Shown here piece after piece: positions 30,028-38,425 of a stretch of 64,000 bases of DNA (positions are counted from its first letter, which is position 1; every line of letters starts with the position of its first letter). Both the position numbers and the translations under genes were made by a program. The stretch comes from Bryopsis sp. KO-2023. Lineage: Eukaryota > Chlorophyta > Ulvophyceae > Bryopsidales > Bryopsidaceae. The notes beneath the pieces were generated by a model. The model had not been told where the DNA came from, did not search any database, and worked only from the letters and a program-made list of their open reading frames with translations. The stretch is from the NCBI GenBank assembly GCA_030272585.1, contig BSYQ01000005.1:3627501-3691500 (forward strand), written 5' to 3'.

Positions 30028-31406
30028 TCAGATATCCTCGGTTAGGGTATTCCTCGGATAAGTGAATTCGGATACCCTGACTTTCTTCGACTGCCTGCTC
30101 TGATCGAGAAGTTCCACCGCCTCTCCTTCCTGATTTACCAGCGTGTCTGGTACCCTCTTCCTCTCTGGATCCCCGGTACACCTCCTCACGATCTGCCGCT
30201 CCTCTTGGGTCAGCTGCAGAAACCGATCTCCAAACAATCCCAGTGGTCGAATAGGGGGAAGTTCCAGCCCCTCCGAGTTCACTACCGGCTCGTTCTCGTG
30301 CCCTTTAACGTTGTGGATCCCAGGCATACTATGGATCTGATCGATCTTCCAAAACTAAGGTAATATTAGGTCACAGCAGTAATCCGACATCATAACTGCG
30401 TCCTATAACCGATTTTAGCAATGATCGGTTTTTTTTTGTTTTTTTTTCATTTTTGGCTGATCGGTGATCGTGATCGTGATCGGCCGATCAAATGTTGATC
30501 GTGCTCTTGATCGTCCGATCACATGTTGATCGTGATCGTGATCGGTTCGCCGATCACCGATCTGATCGGTTGTTCCGATCACGATCCCGATCACGATCAA
30601 GCGCCGCGACCTGTCGGCACTTCATCGGCTGACCTTGATCGGTGTGATCGTGATCGGCCCTGCATCCGATCATGATCGGTATTGATCATTTGATCGATGA
30701 ATTGATCGGTCTCGCGAAAATGCCGACAAGTCACCACCCGCAGGTGGTTCTGAGGTGGAAGGATTCGAACCGGGTACCTAACGGATTAGAAGCATACTCA
30801 CTAACGCTTGGACCACTCGGAGCCACGGTTTGTAGGTCATCCGTGTCATTATATACGTGATCTGTCAGTCCGACAAACTGAGGTATATAATGACACGGAT
30901 GACCTAGTGACTGTGGCTCCGAGTGGTCCAAGCGTTAATGCGTCTGTCTCTAGTCTGTTAGGTCCCAGGTTCGAATCCTTGCACCTCAGAAACACTTGCG
31001 GGTGGTGATTTCTCGGCATTTGTGATGGACCGATCAATGGACCGATCATGATCCGATCTAATCGGCATCTCCGATCACGATCCCGATCACGATCAAGCGC
31101 CTCGCCCTGTCGGCGCTTGATCGGCCGATGTTGGACGGTGTGATCGTGATCGGCCGATCAAAGTTGGCCGATTAAATCGGTCAGCCGATCAGATTGGTGA
31201 TCGGCCGATCTCCATCGATGATCGGCCAAACCGATTTGATCGGCGATCGATCTGATCGGAAAAACCCGATCACGATTTAATCGGTCGGACCGATCAATCC
31301 ACGACCGATTAGATCGTGATCGGATCCATAGTATGATCCCAGGTTGAGCTAGAACCCACTGCACCTTATAAGAATCGTTGAGCCGCTCGATTCGTTCTTC
31401 TTTCAT
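30028..31406 (-). CDS. Gypsy A small ORF c (split by the TIR element)
   Basis: The coding segments are 31406-31336 and 30316-30028; reading across without the insertion and one copy of its 8-bp duplication keeps the frame (Q-P-G-I-H-N at the join). The ATG overlaps the stop of the preceding ORF as ATGA. The product is about 119 residues, Glu/Arg/Lys-rich, without a known domain. Its stop lies 7 bases before the gag ATG. It may be a leader protein or an N-terminal gag module. Confidence 0.55.
30749..30826 (-). ncRNA. tRNA-like Pol III unit, left arm
   Basis: It reads leftward. It has an A-box-like TGGCTCCGAGTGG and a perfect B box GGTTCGAATCC; TATATAA lies 23-29 bases upstream (30849-30855). 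The fold is poor compared with the array tRNAs, so this is a tRNA-derived promoter rather than a working tRNA. Confidence 0.6.
30913..30992 (+). ncRNA. tRNA-like Pol III unit, right arm
   Basis: Mirror copy of the left unit: A box at the 5' end, GGTTCGAATCC B box, and TATATAA at 30884-30890, again 23-29 bases upstream. The two units point away from each other into the GATC-rich arms. Confidence 0.6.
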
Positions 31407-31699
31407 GGATGGAAGAACTCAGACAAGGCGAGGTCTGCTCTCTCCTCCTCGTCGAGGCTGTAGAACCTGGGGTTTGTCGGAAAGTCCGGTTCTCCTGCGG
31501 CTGATGGTGGCTGATTCTCTTTGTCAGCCTGTTCTTCCAGCTCTTTCAGGAAGCAGAGTAGGTCGAGTTCTTCGTAGTTCAGTTGGACCTCGTTCCTCCT
31601 AGCTTCCCTTCGCACTACTGGTAATTCCAGTTCCTCGCCGGGATACTGCCACTCGATTCTGTAGTAAAGCTCGAAGAGGAAGTCAATCCAAGGGTCCAT
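31403..31699 (-). CDS. Gypsy A small ORF b
   Basis: 98 residues from ATG, acidic, rich in Glu, Leu and aromatic residues near the N-terminus; no domain recognised. It starts 8 bases after the stop of ORF a and its TGA overlaps the ATG of ORF c. Confidence 0.5.
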   Translation of the reverse strand: MDPWIDFLFELYYRIEWQYPGEELELPVVRREARRNEVQLNYEELDLLCFLKELEEQADKENQPPSAAGEPDFPTNPRFYSLDEEERADLALSEFFHP

Positions 31700-31707
31700 A
31701 AACAAAC

Positions 31708-31932
31708 TTACTGAGGTTCCGCCTGAGTTGGGGTTTCAAGGGTAAGCGGGAGATCAACTGTCGCCTCCGTCTCAGTTCTCGATTCGCTTGATCCTGTGCT
31801 TTCAGTATCACTATTGTCTTCGTCTAAGTGCAGAACTTCCAACGGGTTCTCTTCCAGCCAGAGGTCTACAAGCAGTAACCTAGGGTCTTCTTCTTCGCCA
31901 AACCAGTACTCTTCTTCTCTGATTATAGGCAT
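31708..31932 (-). CDS. Gypsy A small ORF a
   Basis: 74 residues from the first ATG after the primer binding site; strongly acidic with Ser/Thr/Glu-rich C-terminus. The frame is also open back into the LTR. No domain recognised. It could be a leader peptide or the first part of a gag once read by frameshifts. Confidence 0.45.
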   Translation of the reverse strand: MPIIREEEYWFGEEEDPRLLLVDLWLEENPLEVLHLDEDNSDTESTGSSESRTETEATVDLPLTLETPTQAEPQ

Positions 31933-31939
31933 AAGAAAC

Positions 31940-31954
31940 TCGCTCCGAAACCAG
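31940..31954 (-). promoter_or_regulatory. Gypsy A primer binding site
   Basis: On the minus strand it reads CTGGTTTCGGAGCGAG right after the 5' LTR. The same TGGTTTCGGAGC core is used by gypsy B and C. Confidence 0.8.
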
Positions 31955-32525
31955 TGAAACGGATTCTTTATCCGAGGCTGAATACTTCCAGCCGCCACTT
32001 AATCCGTTTTTCGCACACGTTGGGAGACGACCAGAAATTCTGTAGAAACGGTCTGAGACACGAGAGTATACAACTGAATCTTATTTCAACAAGCTTGTTC
32101 TTAACAACGATTCCCAGCCTTTTATACTCTCAGCCCAGAGCTTCTAGAAAACTCCCAGCCCATCTCCTAACCTTACAAACACTAGCTATCATCTAGCTCT
32201 CCCCAAAACGTCTCTATCATTTCTCAGCTCAGCCCTTCTAGCCAGAGCTCCGACTAACCCTTTTTAACCCTTGATAACCTCTAGACTAAGGACCCAGACT
32301 GAAGCTCCGTTCAGTCTGACTCCCGACTCTCTACCCAACTCTCAGCCATCTGAGATCTGACACTGAATATACTGAACCTGGTTCGAACTCTTTTCGTTAC
32401 GTTTCAGCCTCTCATTGAGCATCATGTAACTACCCCATTCCCAGTCAGTCCGCGACTACCTGGAACTCTCAGACTGTAACCTCTGTTTTCCGCCTAGATC
32501 TTCGCCTACTAAGTCAGCCGTTTCA
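31955..32525 (-). repeat. Gypsy A 5' LTR
   Basis: 571 bp. Immediately to its right the sequence enters the middle of the solo LTR of array copy 1. Confidence 0.92.
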
Positions 32526-32732
32526 CCTGTACTACACTACAGTCTACTTAAGACGCACTTCGCGCCATTGTAATCATTCTTATTATTCTCTCACGCTTGG
32601 TCACTCCAGCCAGTCGTGACAGGCAGTTTCCGGATTCATGAGTGGGACACGGGACTGGGTGTTGTACGTTCAACTGGGGATCGGACCTCAAAATTCCGCC
32701 GATGTACAAAAGGCGTGTAAAAATGAATTCCA

Positions 32733-32766
32733 GGTGAAGGAGGTGGACTCGAAATCCATTGGTGCT
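32733..32766 (+). pseudogene. tRNA-Ser(CGA) pseudogene, 3' remnant, copy 1
   Basis: Starts with the right target duplication GGTGAAGGAGGTGG. The LINE fragment before it is 32526-32732, including the end of the solo LTR to 32621. The first half is lost at the gypsy A border. Confidence 0.8.
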
Positions 32767-32840
32767 GTCATCGTAGCGCTCCGTCACAGCGTTGATGGGG
32801 CGCGCAACAACGACGCAGGAGGCGTTTGGGCCGTACGAGG

Positions 32841-32913
32841 TTCCGTCGCCGGGACTCGAACCCGGGTCTTGTGGGTGAAAGCCACATGTCTTGACCACCT
32901 AGACTACGACGGA
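32841..32913 (-). tRNA. tRNA-Glu(TTC), copy 1
   Basis: Cloverleaf with acceptor TCCGTCG/CGACGGA and anticodon loop CTTTCAC. One D-arm base differs from the other copies. Confidence 0.93.
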
Positions 32914-33512
32914 AGATCCACGAGACACGTCCCGTATGCCGAGTTTCGGAGCGTCGAGGGTTTTTGGAAGCTGGCGGGAAGCTGGCGGGGACAAGTGCCC
33001 TCGCGCACGGGAACGGGGTTGCGCCAGAACTTCGGGAGGGTGTTCGTTCGTGGTTAGGACTCGTTTCGAGTTTTTTCATCGTTGCGATTTTTGGGTGCTC
33101 GGATTTGGATGCACGAGAGATATCAGTAATGGCCCATTTTGTTGGCTCGGATTGTCACGTAAAAGGAGTTGTTCGTTTTCCATGGGTTTTCGTGTCTCTT
33201 CGGATTTTGGTGTTTTTCTTTCCCTCTGGGAGACCGATTCGTTTCTCTCTATTTTCATCGTTCTTTTCTTATTTTTGTGCCGTTCTTTCCCTCCTTTTCT
33301 TCCAATAATCTTTCTATTCATTGTTTCCCCTTTCCGTGCTTTTTTCTGTTTTTCTTTTTTCGATTCTTTCTCGAAAAAATATATATATATTGAGCTACCC
33401 GGGCGTGCCTGAAGCCGGAGCGCGCCGATCCCGTGGATCCCGATCTCGGTAATCTCGATCTCGCACAGGGTCGACAGAGTCTCCACGGAGCGAGCACCGG
33501 ATACGTCGTCGA

Positions 33513-33594
33513 GCTGAGATGTCCGAGTGGTTAAGGAGGTGGACTCGAAATCCACTGGGTTTATCCCGCGCAGGTTCAAATCCTGCTCTCAGCG
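33513..33594 (+). tRNA. tRNA-Ser(CGA), copy 1
   Basis: Acceptor GCTGAGA/TCTCAGC, long variable arm, anticodon loop CTCGAAA. It is an unoccupied target of the LINE family. Confidence 0.95.
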
Positions 33595-33646
33595 TCCCGC
33601 CCGTGCTTTTCTCGGAGCGGCCGAAGAAAGGGATGCAAGGAGGCTG

Positions 33647-33718
33647 CGCCGTTGCCGGGAATTGAACCCGGGTCTCCTGCGTGACAGGCAGGAATACTGA
33701 CCACTATACTACAACGAC
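33647..33718 (-). tRNA. tRNA-Asp(GTC), copy 1
   Basis: Acceptor GTCGTTG/CAACGGC, anticodon loop CTGTCAC. Confidence 0.95.
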
Positions 33719-33856
33719 CCGATCACGACGATGAGGAGGCGACGAGGCCGGTGACGAGGCTGGTGACGAGGCTGATGATGAGGCCGGTGACGAGGATGGA
33801 CCACGGGACGCCCCATGATGACGTGAGTTGGGGTGTCCGAGTGGTTAAGGAGGTGG

Positions 33857-34539
33857 CCTTTCTCTTGAAAAAATGTTTCGTGAAAAATTTTTCTATTCGC
33901 CGTTTTGTGTGGTGACACCCGCTTCACTCGCCGGAATCGACTGGGATACACACGCCCCAAGGACTCGCCACCCTCCCTTGAGGTGGCCCTCATTTTTTCG
34001 AAGCTCTCCAACGAATTTTGGCCATTTCTGTGGTCGTCATCAGTTGCTGTTGGGTCAAGGGATGCGCCTGCGAGTGGATTTTCGCTGGCAAACACTCGCT
34101 TATACCTACTGAGGAGTCGAAACTCAGTCCATCACCCAGGCTGGACCACTGCGCGACATTTGGGGACTGCTACTGGTTTGCTGTGGGATCCTCACAAAGG
34201 TCGGAGAATTCCTTTGTCATTCGTCACGGCTTGCCTATCTCGGCCTCACTTGCACCAGACGACACCTGCTGAGGAGTCGAACCTCAGTCCACCACCCAGG
34301 TCTGTTTGCTCTCGATTCTATCTCTGATCGTGACGCCAGGGTCGTCACTGCGGACGTCGGGAGTTTCTGGCTGGTGGGTTCTATTCGTCAAAGACTCCAC
34401 GAGAGTCGGTGGGCCACTAACCTCACAGTTGCGTTCTTTATCCTCTCCCCTCTTGGGTTGGCTCGGTTTTTGCAGTGGATCTCTGGAGCTGTTGGGATCG
34501 AAGTCGAGATCAGACCCTCCTATTTTCGAAAGGGTCGTT
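33857..34539 (+). other. LINE2 5' region
   Basis: About 680 bases before the likely ORF start. The reading frame is open back to about 34306, but the first well-placed ATG is at 34540. No other gene seen. Confidence 0.5.
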
Positions 34540-36756
34540 ATGGGACGCACGAGTCACAACTGGCGGAAAGGCTTGCGCGCGCAGGGCGACGCTCAGGCGA
34601 TGGGAACACCTAATTCCAACGAGGATTTGGTGGAGGTGACTCTTTTTTGGAAGGCGCTCAACAGTGTGGAGAGAATTTCGTCAGTGGTGTTGGACTTTGT
34701 GAGTGCCCTTGGGTCACGCAACCCCTCACTCAAGGAGGTGCCCTTGGACAAGGTTTTGGAAGGGGATCATATATTTGGTGAGATTGTTGCTGATCTGTTC
34801 GACTCTATGGGACCACTACTCACTCAGGCTGTGGAGGACTTTGGGAAGTATTCCCCTCGAGAATTTGGGTTTTCTACTTTGGCCACTGCAACTGCTAAGA
34901 TCATAGCTCCCAATTCACATTTACAGTTACAATTGGAATCTCAGGAGCAAACCAACAGAACACCACACAATCATTCAAGGGACGGTTTTCAAGCCCATGA
35001 GAATTCTGGCTTGCAAGACCCACAATCATCTCATTCTCGAGACCATCACATTTCTATGGGGGACTTGTCTTCGGTTCCTTGGGATGGATCAGTGGATGTC
35101 ACTCAGCAACACTTGGATAAGGAGAGGACTACCAATTCAGTGGCGACGCTAGCAACGACTCCCTCGGGGGAAGACAGTGGATCCTATAGAGAAGGGGCTC
35201 CTTTTTTCGTACCTACACATATCGACCACGACACCAAACAAAATGTTCGGGATGACTCATATTCCATTCGGTTGCAGCCTGTGAATGATCAGGGTATACG
35301 GATGATTTCTCCTCGTTTCATGGCATCTACACTTCAAGCTTGGATTCGTGGCCACACCCCAGATTTTGCACCTGGGATCGTGGATGTGCGAAGGAACTTT
35401 AAGGGAGAATTTTTCATTCAGTTTGAACCAGCTGATTGGGCTAAGGTTAACGAAATTCTACAGATGCCAAATGGGGATGGCTTGACAATATCACTCAAGG
35501 CTTTGGGAAACTGGAAAAGACTACCACAAGTACCTCTACCATTAAAGGGAGCAGCTGCATTTTTGGATGACTCTGGAGAACACACCAACATACCCCAGGG
35601 TCGCCAGGAAACAACTGATGGGTCAGCTCCAACGCTGGCTACGATTGATAAGGAGGCAGTTAGACGAGGCAGCGATCTTCTGCCAAGGACAGACTCCATT
35701 CAGTTGCCACACGCCAAGGAGTTGGACCTGCAGCAAATTCAACATACTCTGACCGACGTAATGGAGGAGATTGATGAAGTTGGGAATCACACCGGCAGTA
35801 ACAATCAAGAGGAAGGGAGGGTACACTTTCGTGACAGGGGCACACTCAAGGGAGGACAAATAACAACCCAGCAAGGGCACCGGGATACTATACAAATTGA
35901 TCATGAAACACAAGGGACACTTCTGAACACAAGGGACACTCATAGACTTGATCAGGTTGGGAATCACACCGGCAGTAACACTCAAAAGGAAGGGAAGGTA
36001 CACTTTCATGACAGGGGCACATTCCAGGTACACGGCTTAAGGCACAGAAGTTCTCATGGAGAGTTTGAATTTGAGGGCACAGAAACATTACCATGTACTC
36101 AGCCAGCCACCTCCAAGCGCCAGGGGTCCCTCCACTCTCTCTCTACTCAGGTGGATCATTTGTTACAAGGGGTTATGGATCAGGTTGCCAGTGGGAAGGC
36201 ATCTGCAGGGGACATTGCATCACACACTAAAAGGATACCACAAAGGACAGTGAACACAAGAGGAACTGCAGGTCACAAGGGGGTCAAGAGCCAACAGAGC
36301 CACAAAAGGACTTGGGACTCTCACAAAGGGTTTAAGGATGCAAAGTGGCACTCACAGCGAACACAAGGAAAGAACGAGACCTCGGCGACTTGGAAACGAT
36401 CAACCAACAAGGGACGAGATGTGAAACATACCAAGATCCAGGAAAATACAGGCGCTCATTTCACCAGGCATTCGCCCACTATCGTTCCGCCCTTCTCGCC
36501 AGGGATCGCTGCTGCCTACGGCTGGTGCCGAGGTCAGTATTGTCGGTCCAACTCACTCCAAGACGATTGGCTATCGCAGCACCCTTGCGCGATACACTGC
36601 TCCTCCATCGTGCCCCCCTACTGGCCTGGGTGGAACGCGGTAGAATCGAACTACCCTGCACCGTTCGTTCCTTGGCTACAGCCCTTCGACCTTTCGGAAT
36701 TTCGCGACACTGGTCGTCCATGGCCAGGGTATCGACGTCGAAGACAGTGGGTTTGA
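34540..36756 (+). CDS. LINE2 gag-like ORF
   Basis: 738 residues from the ATG at 34540. Residues at about 235-330 match LINE1 ORF1 closely (shared IRLQPVN, FMASTLQAWIRGHTPDFAP and FEPADWAKV-type stretches). After the common LPQ motif the two proteins part: LINE2 continues with a hydrophilic region containing two copies of a 25-residue repeat (VGNHTGSN...VHF.DRGT, near 35779 and 35958). It lacks both zinc knuckles. The frame is fully open across more than 2.2 kb, which would not last without selection or recent birth. A gag-only LINE partner is known from Drosophila HeT-A; here the role is inferred. Confidence 0.75.
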   Translation: MGRTSHNWRKGLRAQGDAQAMGTPNSNEDLVEVTLFWKALNSVERISSVVLDFVSALGSRNPSLKEVPLDKVLEGDHIFGEIVADLFDSMGPLLTQAVEDFGKYSPREFGFSTLATATAKIIAPNSHLQLQLESQEQTNRTPHNHSRDGFQAHENSGLQDPQSSHSRDHHISMGDLSSVPWDGSVDVTQQHLDKERTTNSVATLATTPSGEDSGSYREGAPFFVPTHIDHDTKQNVRDDSYSIRLQPVNDQGIRMISPRFMASTLQAWIRGHTPDFAPGIVDVRRNFKGEFFIQFEPADWAKVNEILQMPNGDGLTISLKALGNWKRLPQVPLPLKGAAAFLDDSGEHTNIPQGRQETTDGSAPTLATIDKEAVRRGSDLLPRTDSIQLPHAKELDLQQIQHTLTDVMEEIDEVGNHTGSNNQEEGRVHFRDRGTLKGGQITTQQGHRDTIQIDHETQGTLLNTRDTHRLDQVGNHTGSNTQKEGKVHFHDRGTFQVHGLRHRSSHGEFEFEGTETLPCTQPATSKRQGSLHSLSTQVDHLLQGVMDQVASGKASAGDIASHTKRIPQRTVNTRGTAGHKGVKSQQSHKRTWDSHKGFKDAKWHSQRTQGKNETSATWKRSTNKGRDVKHTKIQENTGAHFTRHSPTIVPPFSPGIAAAYGWCRGQYCRSNSLQDDWLSQHPCAIHCSSIVPPYWPGWNAVESNYPAPFVPWLQPFDLSEFRDTGRPWPGYRRRRQWV

Positions 36757-37097
36757 AGTGGGGTTTTTCTGAAAGTGTGATGTGGGGGAATTTGTTATTT
36801 GCGCGATGGGAATGAGAGTGAGAGCGCTGTGGGTTAGGTTACGTGAGGGGTTCTTTTTTGGGACAGTTCACTTTTTTCGGCGCTGCTGCAAGGCAGTCTC
36901 CGGTTGTGTTGTACAATTAATTGGGACATTCATTTTTGCCGATATAAAAAAGGCAATGTAATCAAAAATTCCAGGTTAAGGAGGTGGACTAGAAATCCAC
37001 TGGGTTTATCCCGCGCAGGTTCGAATCCTGCCCTCAACGAGGCGAGTGTTGAGTTCGCAAACGGAGGGGGTTTCGGAAAGGTTGCGAAAAGGTACGT

Positions 37098-37180
37098 TGT
37101 GGTGAGTGGGATTCGAACCCACGCTCGTCTCCGAACTAGAACCTGAATCTAGCGCCTTGGACCAACTCGGCCATCACCAC
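37098..37180 (-). tRNA. tRNA-Leu(CAG), copy 1
   Basis: Acceptor GTGGTGA/TCACCAC, anticodon loop TTCAGGT, long variable arm. Confidence 0.94.
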
Positions 37181-37297
37181 ACGATCAGACCTAGGGAGCC
37201 CCTCCCCACGAGGGCCCCGCCCCGGACCGGGGTCGGAACGGTGGAAGACGGCGCCGAGGAGCACTCCGACATCGTCGGCACGAAAACGTTTTCCGTG

Positions 37298-37383
37298 GCC
37301 TCGGTGGCGCAGTTGGTTAGCGCGTCGGTCTCATAACCTCGTGAGCCATCCGGAGGTCACCAGTTCGATCCTGGTCCGGGGCA
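37298..37383 (+). tRNA. tRNA-Met(CAT), intron-containing, copy 1
   Basis: Acceptor GCCTCGG/CCGGGGC and loop CTCATAA; about 12 extra bases sit after the anticodon at the usual 37/38 site. Looks like an elongator Met gene. Confidence 0.93.
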
Positions 37384-37449
37384 CTCCTCTTCTTTTCGGT
37401 CGAAGGAGAGCATCGCGCACACGAAAAAATGGAACGATCGGGGCACGCT

Positions 37450-37522
37450 CACACCCGGCGGGACTCGAACCCGCAACCCCCAGATTAGAAGTCTGGTGCG
37501 CTATCCATTACGCCACGGGTGC
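37450..37522 (-). tRNA. tRNA-Arg(TCT), copy 1
   Basis: Acceptor GCACCCG/CGGGTGT, loop CTTCTAA. It has one D-arm base different from the other copies. Confidence 0.93.
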
Positions 37523-37666
37523 TCACGAGGGATGGTTCCCCGCGAGGCCGCAACGAGCGGCGAAAAGAAGGATAAGAGGGGGGAAAACGGGTGCCCTTTT
37601 GACGGGCCGTGGCGTTTCCACGTCGACCCCCACGGGGAACGACTCGTGATGACTCATTCTGAATGA

Positions 37667-37740
37667 GCCCGCTTAGCTCAGATGGCTAGAGCGCGCCCTT
37701 CGTAAGGGCGAGGCCGAGAGTTCGACTCTCTCAGTGGGCA
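37667..37740 (+). tRNA. tRNA-Thr(CGT), copy 1
   Basis: Acceptor GCCCGCT/AGTGGGC, loop TTCGTAA; TTTT follows within 15 bases. Confidence 0.94.
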
Positions 37741-37818
37741 ACCCTCCTTTTCCTCGCGGGGCAAATTCCGCCACGAACGAGGGGCCCCGAGGTCGGAACG
37801 CGACAAAGGCATCGCGTC

Positions 37819-37890
37819 GGGATGTTGGTCTAGTGGTATGATTCTCGCTTCGGGTGCGAGAGGTCCCGAGTTCGATTCCCGGACATCCCC
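37819..37890 (+). tRNA. tRNA-Pro(CGG), copy 1
   Basis: Acceptor GGGATGT/ACATCCC, loop TTCGGGT. Confidence 0.95.
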
Positions 37891-37913
37891 CTCCCTCCAT
37901 CGTCTCTTTCTCG

Positions 37914-38070
37914 GATCTCAGAGATCTTTTTATCGGATTCCGTCGATCTTTTTCTCGGATCTTAGAGATCTTTTCTTTCCGGATCTCAGAGATCTTTTTC
38001 TCGGATCTCCGAGATCTTTTTTTTTTTCCGGATCTCAAAGATTTTTCCCTCGGATCTCAGAGATCTTTTC
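37914..38070. terminator. hairpin-T repeat block between convergent tRNA-Pro and tRNA-Thr, copy 1
   Basis: Seven imperfect units of GATCTCAGAGATC followed by a T-tract. Each unit can form a hairpin with a T-run. Copy 2 lacks one 24-base unit. Confidence 0.55.
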
Positions 38071-38094
38071 CCCAACAGCGTGGCCCAAAGCTGG

Positions 38095-38168
38095 TGCCAC
38101 CTGTGAGAGTCGAACTCACGGCCTTTCGCTTACAAAGCGAATGCTCTAACCATCTGAGCTAAGGTGGC
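38095..38168 (-). tRNA. tRNA-Thr(TGT), copy 1
   Basis: Loop TTTGTAA. This copy alone has a fully paired acceptor GCCACCT/AGGTGGC. Confidence 0.94.
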
Positions 38169-38275
38169 TTCGGGGTCTCGCTACTCCCGCACGTGGGCGA
38201 ACGACGAGGACGGTCGCTCTCGACTTCGTTTCGGGCCCGATCGCTCCCCTCCCGTCGCATGCTTCGCGTGGCGTC

Positions 38276-38349
38276 GGACCTGTAGCTCAGTCGGTTAGAG
38301 CGCTGGTCTTATGAGCCGGAAGTCGCGGGTTCAATCCCCGCCACGTCCA
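38276..38349 (+). tRNA. tRNA-Ile(TAT), copy 1
   Basis: Loop CTTATGA, no intron. This copy alone has CACGTCC on the 3' acceptor side, giving a C-C mismatch with GGACCTG. Confidence 0.92.
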
Positions 38350-38425
38350 CGACTCGCAAGAATGCACCGACATCGCGTCCGTCCGAGAAAGACAAGAAGC
38401 ACAACAACCAAGAAACGTGGGGGTG

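Larger units (their letters stand above)
30325..31335. mobile_element. 1011-bp TIR element with twin divergent tRNA-like promoters
   Basis: The ends CATACTATGGATC and GATCCATAGTATG are exact inverted repeats, flanked by ATCCCAGG (30317-30324 and 31336-31343). Eight bases suggests a hAT-like element, although one more G could be counted on one side. The outer thirds are packed with GATCG/CGATC palindromes. The centre is a long inverted repeat (about 30720-31015) with a tRNA-like sequence in each arm. There is no transposase ORF. Confidence 0.85.
6580..32525 (-). mobile_element. Gypsy A: Ty3/gypsy chromovirus with four nested insertions
   Basis: The two LTRs (6580-7151 and 31955-32525) differ by about ten changes by eye. 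They start TGAAACGG and end CCGTTTCA. On the minus strand the 5' LTR is on the right, followed by the primer site TGGTTTCGGAGC; the purine tract AAGGGGGGAGGAG abuts the left LTR. Order: three small ORFs, gag, pol (protease, RT, RNase H, integrase, chromodomain), then an accessory ORF. Insertions: gypsy B, gypsy C, a hAT MITE and a 1011-bp TIR element. Without them and one TSD copy each, about 8.2 kb remains. The flanks ATGGT and CCTGT do not match, so no target duplication is seen. Confidence 0.93.
33857..36973 (+). mobile_element. LINE2: gag-only non-LTR element in tRNA-Ser(AGA)
   Basis: 3117 bp between two copies of GGTTAAGGAGGTGG. The 3' UTR and terminal AATTCCA match LINE1. It has one long ORF related in part to LINE1 ORF1 but no endonuclease or reverse transcriptase. 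The 5' part contains two direct repeats of about 38 bases (near 34109 and 34267) with TGAGGAGTCGAA. It must have been inserted by enzymes from another copy such as LINE1. Confidence 0.93.
33827..37039 (+). pseudogene. tRNA-Ser(AGA) destroyed by LINE2, copy 1
   Basis: The 5' part (33827-33856) holds gene bases 1-30 with the A box; the 3' part (36974-37039) restarts at base 17 with anticodon AGA and the B box. The overlap GGTTAAGGAGGTGG is the 14-bp target duplication. The intact gene is seen in copies 2-7. Confidence 0.95.

Noticed and set aside
30760-30980. The two tRNA-like sequences as functional tRNA genes
   Set aside because: A and B boxes are good, but the acceptor and anticodon stems do not pair well and the two copies differ in the anticodon region.
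31708-31998. Frame starting in the LTR (MAAGSIQPRI...) as a gag start
   Set aside because: The first codons are in the LTR and the primer site; the same N-terminus is read from the left LTR into unrelated flank. The ATG at 31932 is the better start.
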